Source: Paenarthrobacter sp. Z7-10 (lineage in GTDB: Bacteria; Actinomycetota; Actinomycetes; Actinomycetales; Micrococcaceae). Taken from it: a DNA stretch of 42,768 bases. Position 1 is the stretch's first letter, and each line of letters starts with the position of its first letter. The notes under the pieces are model-generated. The model saw only the letters and a program-made list of their open reading frames with translations. It ran no database searches and was not told the origin of the DNA. A program made the position numbers and the translations under genes. Location of the stretch: NCBI RefSeq assembly GCF_026932795.1, contig NZ_JADPVH010000027.1, positions 11,327 through 54,094 on the forward strand. The letters are read 5' to 3'. Positions 16,839-25,511 of this stretch are shown piece after piece.

Positions 16839-19800
16839 TTGAGCAAGTTTGCCCAATATGACGGTCAGAAACGGGTCTCCGACATGCGTGATCAACCGAA
16901 AATTCGAACGTTAACCGACCAATCCTTTGGCCGCCCGCACGGGGGACGAGAGGATGGGGTGCCTGGCTTCAGCCAGGAAGGAGGCGCCAAGTTCCTCGCA
17001 TCTTCCTACCGACCCTTCCGGTGGTCGCGACGCGCGGGGACAGCTCTGCTGTCCGCGCTGCTGACGCTTGCGCTTGTTGGGCTGTCCGTCAGCGCCGTCG
17101 CCGTCGCCGACGTGGGCACGATCGCCCATGATGCGTTGCGGACGGGATGGGACAGCAACGAGAGCGCTCTCTCGCCGTCGTCGGTCGCCTCCTCGAACTT
17201 CGGAAAACTGTTCTCCGCGACCGTGGACGGGCAGGTCTACGCCCAGCCCCTCGTGGTGGGCAGCACCGTGGTTGCAGCGACGGAGAACAACGCCGTCTAC
17301 GGGTTGGACAGCGCCACGGGCGTGGCGAAGTGGACGCGCACCCTCGGACCGGCTTGGCCGGCGTCGACCGTGAGTTGCGGTGATCTCACGCCCAACATCG
17401 GAATCACGTCCACTCCCGTCTACGATCCCGTTACAAGGAGCGTCTTCCTGCTCGCGAAGACGAACGACGGTGCGAGTCCGCAGCTCCCGCACTGGTACAT
17501 GCACTCCCTCGATCTGATCACGGGAGCGGAGACGTCCGGGTTTCCCGTCCTCATCGACGGCGCCCCGACCAACGACCCGACTCGTCCGTTCAACGCGATG
17601 ACGGCGATGCAGCGGCCCGGGCTGCTGCTAATGAACGGGGTCGTGTACGCGGGCTTCGCCAGCCACTGCGACTACACTCCCTTCGTCGGTTACATTGTCG
17701 GTGTGTCGACCCATGGTAAGCAGACAACGATGTGGGCAACCGAGTCAGGCAACAGCAGCGCGGAAGGCGGGATCTGGCAGTCCGGCGGAGGACTGGTGTC
17801 CGACGGTGCCGGTCAGATCCTGTTCGCCACAGGGAACGGCATCTCCCCGAAGGCGGGCCCGGGCAAGACGCCCCCCGCCACCCTGGCCGAGTCGGTGGTC
17901 CGGCTCCAGGTCGGTAGTGACGGCAACCTAGCGCCCACTGACTTCTTCAGCCCCGCCGCCAACGCCCAACTAAACCTGAACGACGCCGACCTGGGTTCCG
18001 GGGCTCCGATTGCTATCCCGGATGGCTATGGCACCGGGGCGCACCCACACCTGATGGCCCAAGTAGGTAAAGACGGACACGTCTACCTACTGGACCGGGA
18101 CAACCTGGGCGGCATGGCGCAGGGGACCGGCGGAACCGATGCCGTCCTCGACGAAGCCGGTCCGTACAACGGTGTGTGGGGACGTCCCGCGTTCCTCGGA
18201 ACGAGCAGCGGTGGGTACATCTACACCGTCGAGAACAAGGGTTACCTGCGCGCGTTCAAGCTCGTTCCGAGCAACACCGGCGGGATCCAACTCGCCTCCA
18301 TCGGGACTTCCGCCGGCACATTCGGATACACCTCCGGTGCGCCAGCGATCACCTCCAACGGCACAGACGGATCCTCCGCCCTCGTCTGGATGGTCTACGC
18401 CACCGGACCGACCGGAGCCAGTGCGGAACTGCGGGCCTACCGCGCGTTACCAGACAACACCGGGCAGCTCAAGCAAGTGTTCAGTGCCCCGCTGGGTACG
18501 GCGTCCAAGTTCTCCTCGGTGGCCACTGACGGCGGTCGGGTGTATGTTGGCACCCGCGACGGCCACGTGCTCGCCTTCGGCGCCCCAACAACCGCGGCGG
18601 TGGGTGCGGCGAACACGGACTTGGGCACGGCCCAGGTGGGCGCCACCAGGACTGGCACTGTAACGATCACCGCGTCCCGGGCCGTTACGGTCAGCACCGT
18701 CACAACAGTAGCCCCTTTCGCGATCGGAACGTCGATCACCCTGCCTCGGATGCTGTCGAAAGGCAGCAGCCTCACGGCCCCGGTGACCTTCTCTCCGACG
18801 GCTCCCGGACAGGCTGACGGCACGCTGACCGTCAAAACCTCCGACGGGGAGACAGACCTCCTCGGCGTCCACGCCATCGGCACCAAGGATGGCCTGGGCG
18901 CGACACCGGCCGCGCTTCAGTTCACCGGCGTGCCGACCCAGACGATCAGCCGGCAGACGGTCAACATTGTCAACACCGGCACCACCGTCGTCAAGATCAC
19001 CCGCGTCACCTTGCCGGCCAACGCAGAGCTCAGCGTCGACGCGACCACGGTGCCGGTCGTGGGACAACAGATCCAACCCCTCGCATCCGTTCCGGTGTCT
19101 GTGACCTTCAGCCCCACCACTGCGAATCCTGTGACCGACTCGCTGGTCGTCGTCAGCGACCTCGGGACCGTGACCGTGCCGGTGACCGCGACCGCCGTCT
19201 CCGGAGCGGCGCACCTGCAACTGCCACCCTCGCTAAACTTCGGTGACGTCCCCGTCGGGACATCGGTCACCAGAGCCTTCCAGATACAGAACACCGGCAA
19301 CGTACCGATGACCGTCACCAAGGCGAAGGCGCCGCAGGGGGTCTTCTCAACGACCACTCCCATCGCCGAGGGCCTGAAAATCCCCGCGGGTGACTCCGCC
19401 TATCAGAGCGTGACCTTCACGCCAGCGGCCGTAGGGTCAGCCGGGACGCTGGACACCTTTTACCTGATCACCGCCGACGACGGCCAAGGCGCGTTGAAGG
19501 TGATGCTTACCGGGAACGGCACCGACGATCCGGTCGCTGCCTACGCGTGGAAGATCGGCGCCGGCGACCCGCGCTCGACCCTTGGCCGATCGCTCACCAT
19601 GGAGTTCGCCGTGGCGGGAGGGACGTGCCAGGACTACGTGAGAGGAGTTATCTGTTGGTCACCCACGACCGGGGCGCACGCGGTCCACGGTGCCATCTAC
19701 ACCCGCTATAAGGCCGCAGGCGGTGCGGCCGGCTTCCTCCGCTTCCCGACCACCGACGAGAAGGGCACGCCGGACGGGGTGGGGCGGTACAACCACTTCT

Positions 19801-20015
19801 CCGGTTCGGGTCGGTCCTCGATCTACTGGACGCCGGCCACCGGGGCCCACTCGGTCCAGGGTGCGATCCGGAACAAGTGGGCATCACAGGGCTGGGAGAA
19901 AGGCCCGCTGGGCTATCCGGTGACCGACGAGTACTCGGTTCCCATCGGCCGGGAATCCGATTTCCGCGGTGGTAGTTTGGTATGGAACTCGCATACAGGA
20001 GTGGTCAGCGGATAG
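16839..20015 (+). CDS. Large secreted surface protein: PQQ-like beta-propeller, ASH/choice-of-anchor-D domains and C-terminal LGFP repeats
   Basis: 1058 residues from TTG 16839; an ATG at 16884 is an alternative and neither has a strong ribosome binding site. A basic, long signal region ends in a hydrophobic helix (LLSALLTLALVGLSVSAVAV, about 70-89). Residues ~93-585 contain repeated Trp- and Gly-rich blades (VYAQPLVVGSTVVAATENN, VYGLDSATGVAKW, GHVYLLDRDNLGG) typical of PQQ-like propellers. Three Ig-like choice-of-anchor-D/ASH modules follow (~585-895; LNFGDVPVGTSVTRAFQIQN is the clearest). The C-terminus (~898-1058) has LGFP repeats (GAHAVHGAIYTRY, FLRFPTTDE, GPLGYPVTDEY) that probably bind cell-wall glycan. 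No enzyme active site is recognised. The gene fills the gap between rsmD and the truncated speE copy and is cargo A of the duplicated locus. Confidence 0.8.
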   Translation: MSKFAQYDGQKRVSDMRDQPKIRTLTDQSFGRPHGGREDGVPGFSQEGGAKFLASSYRPFRWSRRAGTALLSALLTLALVGLSVSAVAVADVGTIAHDALRTGWDSNESALSPSSVASSNFGKLFSATVDGQVYAQPLVVGSTVVAATENNAVYGLDSATGVAKWTRTLGPAWPASTVSCGDLTPNIGITSTPVYDPVTRSVFLLAKTNDGASPQLPHWYMHSLDLITGAETSGFPVLIDGAPTNDPTRPFNAMTAMQRPGLLLMNGVVYAGFASHCDYTPFVGYIVGVSTHGKQTTMWATESGNSSAEGGIWQSGGGLVSDGAGQILFATGNGISPKAGPGKTPPATLAESVVRLQVGSDGNLAPTDFFSPAANAQLNLNDADLGSGAPIAIPDGYGTGAHPHLMAQVGKDGHVYLLDRDNLGGMAQGTGGTDAVLDEAGPYNGVWGRPAFLGTSSGGYIYTVENKGYLRAFKLVPSNTGGIQLASIGTSAGTFGYTSGAPAITSNGTDGSSALVWMVYATGPTGASAELRAYRALPDNTGQLKQVFSAPLGTASKFSSVATDGGRVYVGTRDGHVLAFGAPTTAAVGAANTDLGTAQVGATRTGTVTITASRAVTVSTVTTVAPFAIGTSITLPRMLSKGSSLTAPVTFSPTAPGQADGTLTVKTSDGETDLLGVHAIGTKDGLGATPAALQFTGVPTQTISRQTVNIVNTGTTVVKITRVTLPANAELSVDATTVPVVGQQIQPLASVPVSVTFSPTTANPVTDSLVVVSDLGTVTVPVTATAVSGAAHLQLPPSLNFGDVPVGTSVTRAFQIQNTGNVPMTVTKAKAPQGVFSTTTPIAEGLKIPAGDSAYQSVTFTPAAVGSAGTLDTFYLITADDGQGALKVMLTGNGTDDPVAAYAWKIGAGDPRSTLGRSLTMEFAVAGGTCQDYVRGVICWSPTTGAHAVHGAIYTRYKAAGGAAGFLRFPTTDEKGTPDGVGRYNHFSGSGRSSIYWTPATGAHSVQGAIRNKWASQGWEKGPLGYPVTDEYSVPIGRESDFRGGSLVWNSHTGVVSG

Positions 20016-20157
20016 CGCTAGAACTAACCGGTCCCAGCGACGGGGCAGTAACTCCCTCGAGCATCGCTCACGAAGATTGTGACTACTCATTCTCCAAACC
20101 ACTGAGCTGGCGTCCCTAATTTGAACATTGGGGAGGCTAGCAGCCGCGGGGGGATAT

Positions 20158-20433
20158 TCAGCCAGCCAGCCGATCCAGCTCAGGGCCGGTCAGGACAGTG
20201 GCCGGGTGCGGACCCCGGGCGAGGAGTTCGGTGGTCCAGCTGGCCGGCCAGGCAAAGGTGGTGCCCACCAGGGTGATGTTGCCTGGGTAGCGGCCAGTGA
20301 AAATGCCGGTCTCCGCGAAGGCCGCCACATCACCGGCCGCGCTGCCTGCTGCGGGCGCCGCCATGGCGTGTCGAAGGGCGCTGACCTGGCTGCGGACCAG
20401 GGTGAGTCCGGGCTCGTCGCCCGCATGACCACC
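20158..20433 (-). pseudogene. Truncated 3' copy of the speE-like gene (first half of the duplication joint)
   Basis: Read on the minus strand this encodes GDEPGLTLVRSQVSALRH through TVLTGPELDRLAG and a stop. It matches residues ~181-271 of the intact speE-like protein at 21876-22712, with about nine in ten bases identical by eye over some 255 bases. The N-terminal two-thirds, including the SAM-binding region, is missing. The tail is shorter than in the intact gene, which continues HAAGASKQEL. Similarity stops near 20433, a one-base offset appears just before, and rsmD-like sequence begins within a few bases. It has no start or promoter of its own, so it is a gene remnant and not a functional gene. 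Confidence 0.85.
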
Positions 20434-20440
20434 CGGTCGC

Positions 20441-20626
20441 CTCGCCGAAGGCGGACTGACCGCGGTCCTGGGCGCCCTGGCTCCGAGCCCTTCCGCGGAA
20501 GCCGTCGTCGTTGAGTGTTCCTCCCGCTCGCCCGAACCCGGCTGGACGGCTGCCCTGGAGCGCTTTGCGGAGAAGAAGTACGGCGAAACCAAGCTCTTGT
20601 TCGACGGCCCGGCTCTGGTGGACTGA
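20441..20626 (+). pseudogene. Truncated 3' copy of rsmD (second half of the duplication joint)
   Basis: In frame from 20441 to the TGA at 20624 this encodes LAEGGLTAVLGALAP, then SSRSPEPGWT, ALERFAEKKYGETKL and GPALVD. It matches residues 132-193 of the intact RsmD at 15894-16475, with one Val codon lost from the Val run and scattered substitutions. The catalytic DPPY and the whole SAM domain are missing, so it cannot be active. It is joined head-on to the truncated speE copy; the joint lies within 20434-20440. After the shared GACTGACGC the flank differs completely from that of intact rsmD, marking the left edge of cargo B. Confidence 0.85.
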
Positions 20627-20702
20627 CGCTATGGTGAAGCGATCCGGCGGCTCGCAGAACCCAGGTGCTCAGCGATTCCGGATTTCAGCGGATACGCGGA
20701 GG

Positions 20703-21404
20703 CTAGGGCCAATTGGCCCAGGTCAACCCAAGTAGTTCGAAGGCCCGAACGAGCTCTGGGGTGTCTTCCTCAAGGTGAGACTGTCCCAGTTTGGTGATTT
20801 GGCCGCTGACGGGCGAATCTTGCGGTTGTTCAAAGACGGACCACATTTTGGCTTCATCACCGTGGCGAGAATTGAATTCGACGCCGTTCACGTGAGGCAC
20901 GAGGTAAAGGTGGGCGGCAACGGCGCGCGTGATCGTGCGAGCTCCGCCGCTCTTGAGTACGGATGCGTCGAAGTCGTCATGGCCGTCTTTGAGTGTCGCC
21001 GCAATGAAGAGCGGATAAAGTGCGGAAATAGTTTCCGTCGCAGTCACGCGGCAGTACTTGCCATAGAGGACAACATTCGCTGCACACCGCGGTCCAAGCC
21101 AGGCTCGGTCTACCGTGCCTGGTTCCAGGGTGGGGAACTCTCGAGCATCTTCAGGATCTTCTTCGATCTCGCCTAACGCGGCGACCATGTAGGGCTCTTT
21201 CCGCGCGTGGGCGAGGACCTCCAAAAGGCAGCCAACTAGCGACTCCGCTAGGTACATGGTCCTGAAACGGCCGTTAGGGTCGTCCCAGCGCCCGGGGAAC
21301 ACTCCATTGACAGCGTGTTCCCACCCACTCCACGCAAGCGGTTCTGGCCGGTATCCAACTCGCCAGATAGCCGTATTCGGCGACGGCACCATGACGAGGG
21401 TCAT
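20703..21404 (-). CDS. RES-domain toxin (NAD+-degrading type II toxin family)
   Basis: 233 residues with the RES pattern: IWRVGYR near the N-terminus, GRWDDPNGRFRTMYLAES with the conserved Arg and Tyr region, and CLLEVLAHARKEP with the conserved Glu. RES toxins such as MbcT and Res bind and break down NAD+, arresting growth unless held by their Xre-family partner. The ATG follows the antitoxin stop with one base between (TGA, A, ATG), so the pair is translationally coupled with the antitoxin first. At 233 residues it is longer than the minimal RES domain; the extra ~60 C-terminal residues are not recognised. It lies in cargo B between the truncated rsmD copy and intact speE. Confidence 0.85.
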   Translation of the reverse strand: MTLVMVPSPNTAIWRVGYRPEPLAWSGWEHAVNGVFPGRWDDPNGRFRTMYLAESLVGCLLEVLAHARKEPYMVAALGEIEEDPEDAREFPTLEPGTVDRAWLGPRCAANVVLYGKYCRVTATETISALYPLFIAATLKDGHDDFDASVLKSGGARTITRAVAAHLYLVPHVNGVEFNSRHGDEAKMWSVFEQPQDSPVSGQITKLGQSHLEEDTPELVRAFELLGLTWANWP

Positions 21405-21405
21405 T

Positions 21406-21807
21406 TCAGCTGGCGGTTGCTATGAACGCCCGAGCGGCCGCCATGACGTCGGCTGTGACTTGCTCCGGGTCACCTTCGCGAAGCAATCGAGCCGGGGCCC
21501 GATCCGCGAGCTGGGGATTCATGCCAAGAAACCATGCTTGAACAACTCCCGGGGAGTCACGTTCAGCGAGCAGTGCAGCAATGTGGTAGGCGTCGCGCAG
21601 CCGTTGCCTGACCTCTTCTGAAGCAGGTTGGCGACTGCCATCCGCCCACTCTCGAACTGCCCTGGTCTCCTTGACACCGCCGAGGTATGCAACGAGACGG
21701 GCGCCTACGATATCGCGAAGTTTGGTCACGATCTGTGCCATCGGCCACTGTCGGGAATCTCGGTGGGCTTGGAGTCCAGTGCGGGGAGCCATTGGTGCGG
21801 TCGTCAT
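21406..21807 (-). CDS. Xre/MbcA/ParS-type antitoxin of the RES toxin
   Basis: 133 residues. The first half has a helical region (AQIVTKLRDIVGARLVAYLG, then TRAVREWADGSRQPASEEVR) like the Xre-type DNA-binding part of these antitoxins. The C-terminal half (AYHIAALLAERDSPGVVQAW, FLGMNPQLADRAPARLLREG) is the MbcA/ParS toxin-binding domain, including the characteristic W-F-L-G-x-N-P-x-L-x-x-x-x-P run. It is upstream of and coupled to the RES gene, the order usual for this family, and would neutralise the toxin and repress the operon. Nested palindromes about 55-70 bases upstream are candidate operator sites. Confidence 0.88.
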   Translation of the reverse strand: MTTAPMAPRTGLQAHRDSRQWPMAQIVTKLRDIVGARLVAYLGGVKETRAVREWADGSRQPASEEVRQRLRDAYHIAALLAERDSPGVVQAWFLGMNPQLADRAPARLLREGDPEQVTADVMAAARAFIATAS

Positions 21808-21860
21808 AACCCCATCATGCCTCCCGGCCGCGAAGGATCACCATACCTATCACACCCTGA

Positions 21861-21879
21861 ATCACGTGATCATGATCAC
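21861..21879. promoter_or_regulatory. Nested palindromes upstream of the antitoxin gene (candidate autoregulatory operator)
   Basis: ATCACGTGAT (21861-21870) and GTGATCATGATCAC (21866-21879) are perfect palindromes that overlap by five bases. They lie 54-72 bases upstream of the antitoxin ATG at 21807. The right-hand palindrome also covers the speE-like stop codon (21876-21878), so it could equally form part of a speE 3' hairpin. Binding by the antitoxin is inferred from family habit. Confidence 0.5.
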
Positions 21880-22712
21880 AATTCCTGTTTTGATGCGCCA
21901 GCTGCATGCAGTTGGTCCAGCTCCGGGCCGGTCAGGACTGTGGCTGGGTGCGGGCCCCGGGCGATGAGTTCGGTGGTCCAATTGGCCGGCCAGGCAAAGG
22001 TGGTGCCGACCAGGATGATGTTGCCCGGGTAGCGGCCAGTGAACATGCCGGTCTCCGCGAAGGCCGCCACATCACCGGGCGCGCTGCCTGCCGCGGGCGC
22101 CGCCATTGCTCGCCGGAGAGCGCTGACCTGGCTGCGGACCAGGGTGAGCCCGGGCTCGTCTCCCACGTTGACCACCAGGATGCCGCCCGGAGCCAAGTGC
22201 GCCGCGGCCTCCTGATAGAACTCCCTGCAGGCCAGATGTTCCGGCGCCTCCGGACCCGAAAAAATGTCCACGATGATGGCATCGAAAGCCAGGTCGTTGG
22301 GCAGTTCCGCGAGGGCGTAGCGGGCGTCGCCGATGTGCGGTACCAAGTCGGTTCCCGGCGGGAGCGGCAGCTGTTTCAGGACATAGTCCAGCAGTTCGCG
22401 CTCCAGCTCCACGGTGTGCTGGACGGATCCGGGGCGCGTGCTTTGGATGTAGCGGGCCAGCGTGAGGGCTCCTGCGCCCAGATGCAGCGCGTTGATGGGT
22501 TCTCCGCCTGGTGCTGCGAGGTCAATCAGGTGCCCGATCCGCCGCAGGTATTCATAAAAAATATCGTCGGGATGCCCCAGATTGACGTGCGACTGCTCCG
22601 CACCGCCGATGCTGAGGACATAGGCACCCGGATGCCACCGGTCCGGTTCGATGGAGGCATGCTGGCCGGATGCGCGTAGGAAGCGTGTTGAGGCTTCCGG
22701 TACCGGCTGCAT
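21876..22712 (-). CDS. Spermidine synthase-like SAM-fold protein
   Basis: 278 residues with the Rossmann SAM/dcSAM fold of the SpeE superfamily: ALHLGAGALTLARYI (75-89), HTVELERELLDYV (99-111), HIGDARYAL (126-134) and AIIVDIFSG (145-153). The N-terminal beta-hairpin domain is short. Many actinobacterial members of this group are called spermidine synthase or fused-MFS homologues without proof of polyamine synthesis; whether the aminopropyl-transfer residues are all present cannot be settled here. The ATG lies three bases after the aminotransferase stop, so the two are co-transcribed. Its 3' third is duplicated as a remnant at 20158-20433. A methyltransferase function is an alternative. Confidence 0.85.
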   Translation of the reverse strand: MQPVPEASTRFLRASGQHASIEPDRWHPGAYVLSIGGAEQSHVNLGHPDDIFYEYLRRIGHLIDLAAPGGEPINALHLGAGALTLARYIQSTRPGSVQHTVELERELLDYVLKQLPLPPGTDLVPHIGDARYALAELPNDLAFDAIIVDIFSGPEAPEHLACREFYQEAAAHLAPGGILVVNVGDEPGLTLVRSQVSALRRAMAAPAAGSAPGDVAAFAETGMFTGRYPGNIILVGTTFAWPANWTTELIARGPHPATVLTGPELDQLHAAGASKQEL

Positions 22713-22715
22713 GGA

Positions 22716-23912
22716 CTAGAGCCGGTCCCGGAGCGTGGACAGCCAAGCTGCAGCTTCCTCCAGCAGCGGCACTTTCTTGCAGAAGGCAAAGCGGAGCAGC
22801 GATTTGGTGCGCTCCGCACCCTCCGGGTGGCAGAAAACCGGGACCGGAATGGCTGCCACGCCGATCAGCGATGGAAGCCTGCGGGCCAGCGCTGTGGCGT
22901 CGGTGATTCCCAGCGCGGAGGTGTCCGCATTGACGAAATATGTGCCCTGCGATGCAAGGACCTCCAGCCCTGCGGCGCGCAGACCGTCGCTGAGAATATC
23001 CCGCTTGTGGGCCAGGGTGGCGGCGATCCCGGTGTAGAAATCGTCGTCGAACCCCAATCCCAGCGCTATCGCATTTTGGAACGGAGTGCCGGAACTGTAT
23101 GTCAAAAACTGCTTGACCGTCCGGGCCGCCGCCACCAGATCCGCCGGGCCGCTCAGCCAGCCGATCTTCCAGCCGGTGAAGGAGAACGTCTTGCCCGCCG
23201 AGGATATGGTCAGGGTGCGCCCGGCCGCACCCGGCAGCGTGGCGATCGGAATATGCCGGGGGCCGAACGTGAGGTGTTCATACACCTCATCCGTCACGAT
23301 GACCGCGTCGTACTTGGTGGCCAACTGCACTATGCGGGTGAGGACGGCCTCGGGAAAGACCGCCCCGGTGGGATTGTGCGGGTTGTTGACCAGCACCACC
23401 CTCGTCCGTTCGGTGAAGGCGGCCTCCAGCGCGGACATGTCTGGATGGAAATCGGGGGCCAGCAGGGGAGCTGTGGTGTGAGTGGCTCCGCTGAGGCCGA
23501 TGATGGCGCCGTACGAGTCGTAGAACGGTTCGAAGGTCAGCACCTCATCGCCCGGGCCGGCAAGGGCCAACAGCGCGGCGGCAATCGCTTCGGTGGCTCC
23601 GGTGCTGATGATGATTTCCGTGTCCGGGTCCGGCGTGAGCGAGTAAAACCGCTCCTGGTGGGCGGCCACGGCAGCGCGCAGTTCCGCCGTTCCCTTGCCC
23701 GGGGCGTACTGGTTGGCTCCGGCAGCGATGGCGGCCCGGGCCGCATCCTTGATGGCCTCCGGACCGTCCTCGTCGGGAAAGCCCTGGCCCAGGTTGATGG
23801 CGCCGGTGTGGGTGGCCAAGGTGGTGATCTCCTCGAAGATCGTCACACCCAAGGAACCATCGGCGGCAAGAAGATTAGCTCCACGGGCTGTTCGTTGCCA
23901 GGGTGCGCTCAT
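22716..23912 (-). CDS. PLP-dependent class I/II aminotransferase
   Basis: 398 residues from ATG 23912, which has GAGGA just upstream; a longer in-frame start at 23930 lacks that. Fold type I signatures are complete: INLGQGFPDEDGP near the N-terminus, NNPHNPTG (176-183), VTDEVYEHL with the cofactor Asp at 208, and SSAGKTFSFTGWKIGW with the Schiff-base Lys at 241. The closest recognisable group is the YbdL/kynurenine-type and DapC-like aminotransferases, which act on Met, aromatic or succinyl-diaminopimelate substrates; the substrate cannot be decided. It follows the ABC ATPase by 32 bases and precedes speE-like by three, so it may belong to the same transcript as the transporter. Confidence 0.92.
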   Translation of the reverse strand: MSAPWQRTARGANLLAADGSLGVTIFEEITTLATHTGAINLGQGFPDEDGPEAIKDAARAAIAAGANQYAPGKGTAELRAAVAAHQERFYSLTPDPDTEIIISTGATEAIAAALLALAGPGDEVLTFEPFYDSYGAIIGLSGATHTTAPLLAPDFHPDMSALEAAFTERTRVVLVNNPHNPTGAVFPEAVLTRIVQLATKYDAVIVTDEVYEHLTFGPRHIPIATLPGAAGRTLTISSAGKTFSFTGWKIGWLSGPADLVAAARTVKQFLTYSSGTPFQNAIALGLGFDDDFYTGIAATLAHKRDILSDGLRAAGLEVLASQGTYFVNADTSALGITDATALARRLPSLIGVAAIPVPVFCHPEGAERTKSLLRFAFCKKVPLLEEAAAWLSTLRDRL

Positions 23913-23944
23913 GCTGGTCCTCATTTCCATCCGGGGTTTCGAGT

Positions 23945-24820
23945 CTAGTCGCCGGAGAGACCAGTTTCGTCCGCCAATCCCTTTGGAATGAAACCGGATC
24001 TGCTCAACAGAGCGCGTGTTTTCAGGTGTTGGGGGTTGGTGAAAATGGTTTCCGGCGGACCTTGTTCGACAATAATGCCTTGGTCCATGACGACGATTCG
24101 GTCCGCGATTTCCCGCGCAAACTGCATCTCGTGGGTAACGATGACCATTGTCGTTCCCTGCTGGGCAATCTTCCTGATAACGGACAGGACCTCGCCGACG
24201 AGCTCGGGGTCGAGCGCGGAGGTCGGCTCGTCAAAGAGCATGACACTCGGCTCCATGGCCAGGGCTCGGGCGATGGCGACGCGTTGTTTTTGTCCACCGG
24301 AGAGCTTGCTCGGATAATTGTCCATTTTGTCTCCCAACCCGACCATTTCAAGCGTCGGCACGGCGAGGTCGCGGGCAGCCGCGGCTGTCATTTTTTTCAC
24401 GTCGCGCAGGGGCGCCATGACATTCCCCAGTGCGGTCTTGTTTAGGAACAGGTTGAAGTGCTGGAACACCATGCCAATATCGGTGCGCTTTTTCGCGGTG
24501 ACCGATGCCTTCTCGCTGACCAGCTGCCCGTCGCGTTCCTCGTATCCGATCAGGTGGTCATTGACGTATATTCGGCCGGCTTCGATGGTTTCGAGTTTAT
24601 TGATGCAGCGCAGGAGCGTGCTTTTACCGGATCCGCTGGAACCGAGAATGACCACTGTTTCGCCGCGGTGAACCGTCAGGTCGACGCCCTTGAGTACTTC
24701 TACCCTCTTTTGAACATGGGCACGGCCCCTCAGCCGACTCCACATCGTCCGCTTGGACTCGGTCACGAACGTTTTGTGGACGTCCCGCACACTGATGATG
24801 GTATTGGTGTCGTTAGCCAC
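23945..24820 (-). CDS. Polar amino-acid ABC transporter, ATP-binding protein
   Basis: 291 residues from a GTG at 24820 that overlaps the last codons of the permease gene by eight bases, indicating translational coupling. Walker A is [13 protein letters not shown], the signature is [16 protein letters not shown], Walker B is [16 protein letters not shown] and the switch His is in [11 protein letters not shown], all as in the GlnQ/HisP family. About 25 residues between the first strand and Walker A ([19 protein letters not shown]) are longer and more basic than in typical GlnQ. It powers import by the permease and binding protein encoded upstream on the same strand. Confidence 0.95.
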   Translation of the reverse strand: MANDTNTIISVRDVHKTFVTESKRTMWSRLRGRAHVQKRVEVLKGVDLTVHRGETVVILGSSGSGKSTLLRCINKLETIEAGRIYVNDHLIGYEERDGQLVSEKASVTAKKRTDIGMVFQHFNLFLNKTALGNVMAPLRDVKKMTAAAARDLAVPTLEMVGLGDKMDNYPSKLSGGQKQRVAIARALAMEPSVMLFDEPTSALDPELVGEVLSVIRKIAQQGTTMVIVTHEMQFAREIADRIVVMDQGIIVEQGPPETIFTNPQHLKTRALLSRSGFIPKGLADETGLSGD

Positions 24821-25466
24821 GGGAGCGTGCCTTTCGTTCAAGCACGACCACAATACGTGAAAGTGGCAGGCTGATAATCAGGTAGAGAATCGCCGCGGCA
24901 GTGTAGATCGCCGTGGTCTGGAACGTTTCGCTGTTGAGGATGTTGGCTGTTTTCAGGATCTCGGTCACAGCGATGACCGACGTCAGGGCAGTGTCCTTGA
25001 TCATGGCGATGAAGTAGTTTCCGATCGGGCCCATCGAAACGACGAACGACTGCGGAATGACCACTTTCCACAAGGTCTTGGTCGGCGTATATCCCAGCGA
25101 CAAGGCCGCTTCAGTCTGGCCATGTTCGACCGACAGGATCGCCGAACGGAACACCTCCGACAGGTACGCGGCGTAGTTCAACCCAAGGCCCAAAATACCG
25201 GCGGGAACGGGTTCAATCTGGATACCGATGCTGGGCAAGACGAAGAAGATGTAGACCAACTGGACGAGCAGGGGCGTTCCGCGGATTATTTCCAGGTAGA
25301 AAACCGCTGCGCCGCGAAGCACCTTGACAGCGGAAATTCTCGCCAGCGCAATCAGCAGGCCCAGAACGAGAGCCAGGATCATTGCGCCCAGAGCCAGTTG
25401 GACGACCACAGGTACGGCGAGGATCAGTGCCGGGAAAACGGCGAGCGTGTTATTGATGAAGTCCAT
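24813..25466 (-). CDS. Polar amino-acid ABC transporter, permease
   Basis: 217 residues with about five membrane helices ([22 protein letters not shown] is the first clear pair). The HisM/GlnP family loop [22 protein letters not shown], which contacts the ATPase, is followed by LPQSF-like [20 protein letters not shown] and [14 protein letters not shown]. As a single permease gene it probably works as a homodimer in the membrane. AAGG lies shortly before the ATG. It is preceded by a strong intercistronic hairpin after the binding-protein gene and overlaps the ATPase start. Confidence 0.95.
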   Translation of the reverse strand: MDFINNTLAVFPALILAVPVVVQLALGAMILALVLGLLIALARISAVKVLRGAAVFYLEIIRGTPLLVQLVYIFFVLPSIGIQIEPVPAGILGLGLNYAAYLSEVFRSAILSVEHGQTEAALSLGYTPTKTLWKVVIPQSFVVSMGPIGNYFIAMIKDTALTSVIAVTEILKTANILNSETFQTTAIYTAAAILYLIISLPLSRIVVVLERKARSRG

Positions 25467-25511
25467 GGTGAGGCCTTACTAAGAGGCGGTTACGACCGGA
25501 ACAGCCCGGCA

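Noticed and set aside
20158-20592. A 144-codon minus-strand frame across the duplication joint
   Set aside because: Its C-terminal part is the speE remnant, but its N-terminal part is the antisense of the rsmD remnant. It is an accidental fusion and not a gene.
22827-23948. A 373-codon plus-strand frame opposite the aminotransferase
   Set aside because: It is antisense to a gene with all PLP-enzyme motifs, and its sequence is Gly/Arg/Gln-rich without any family signature.
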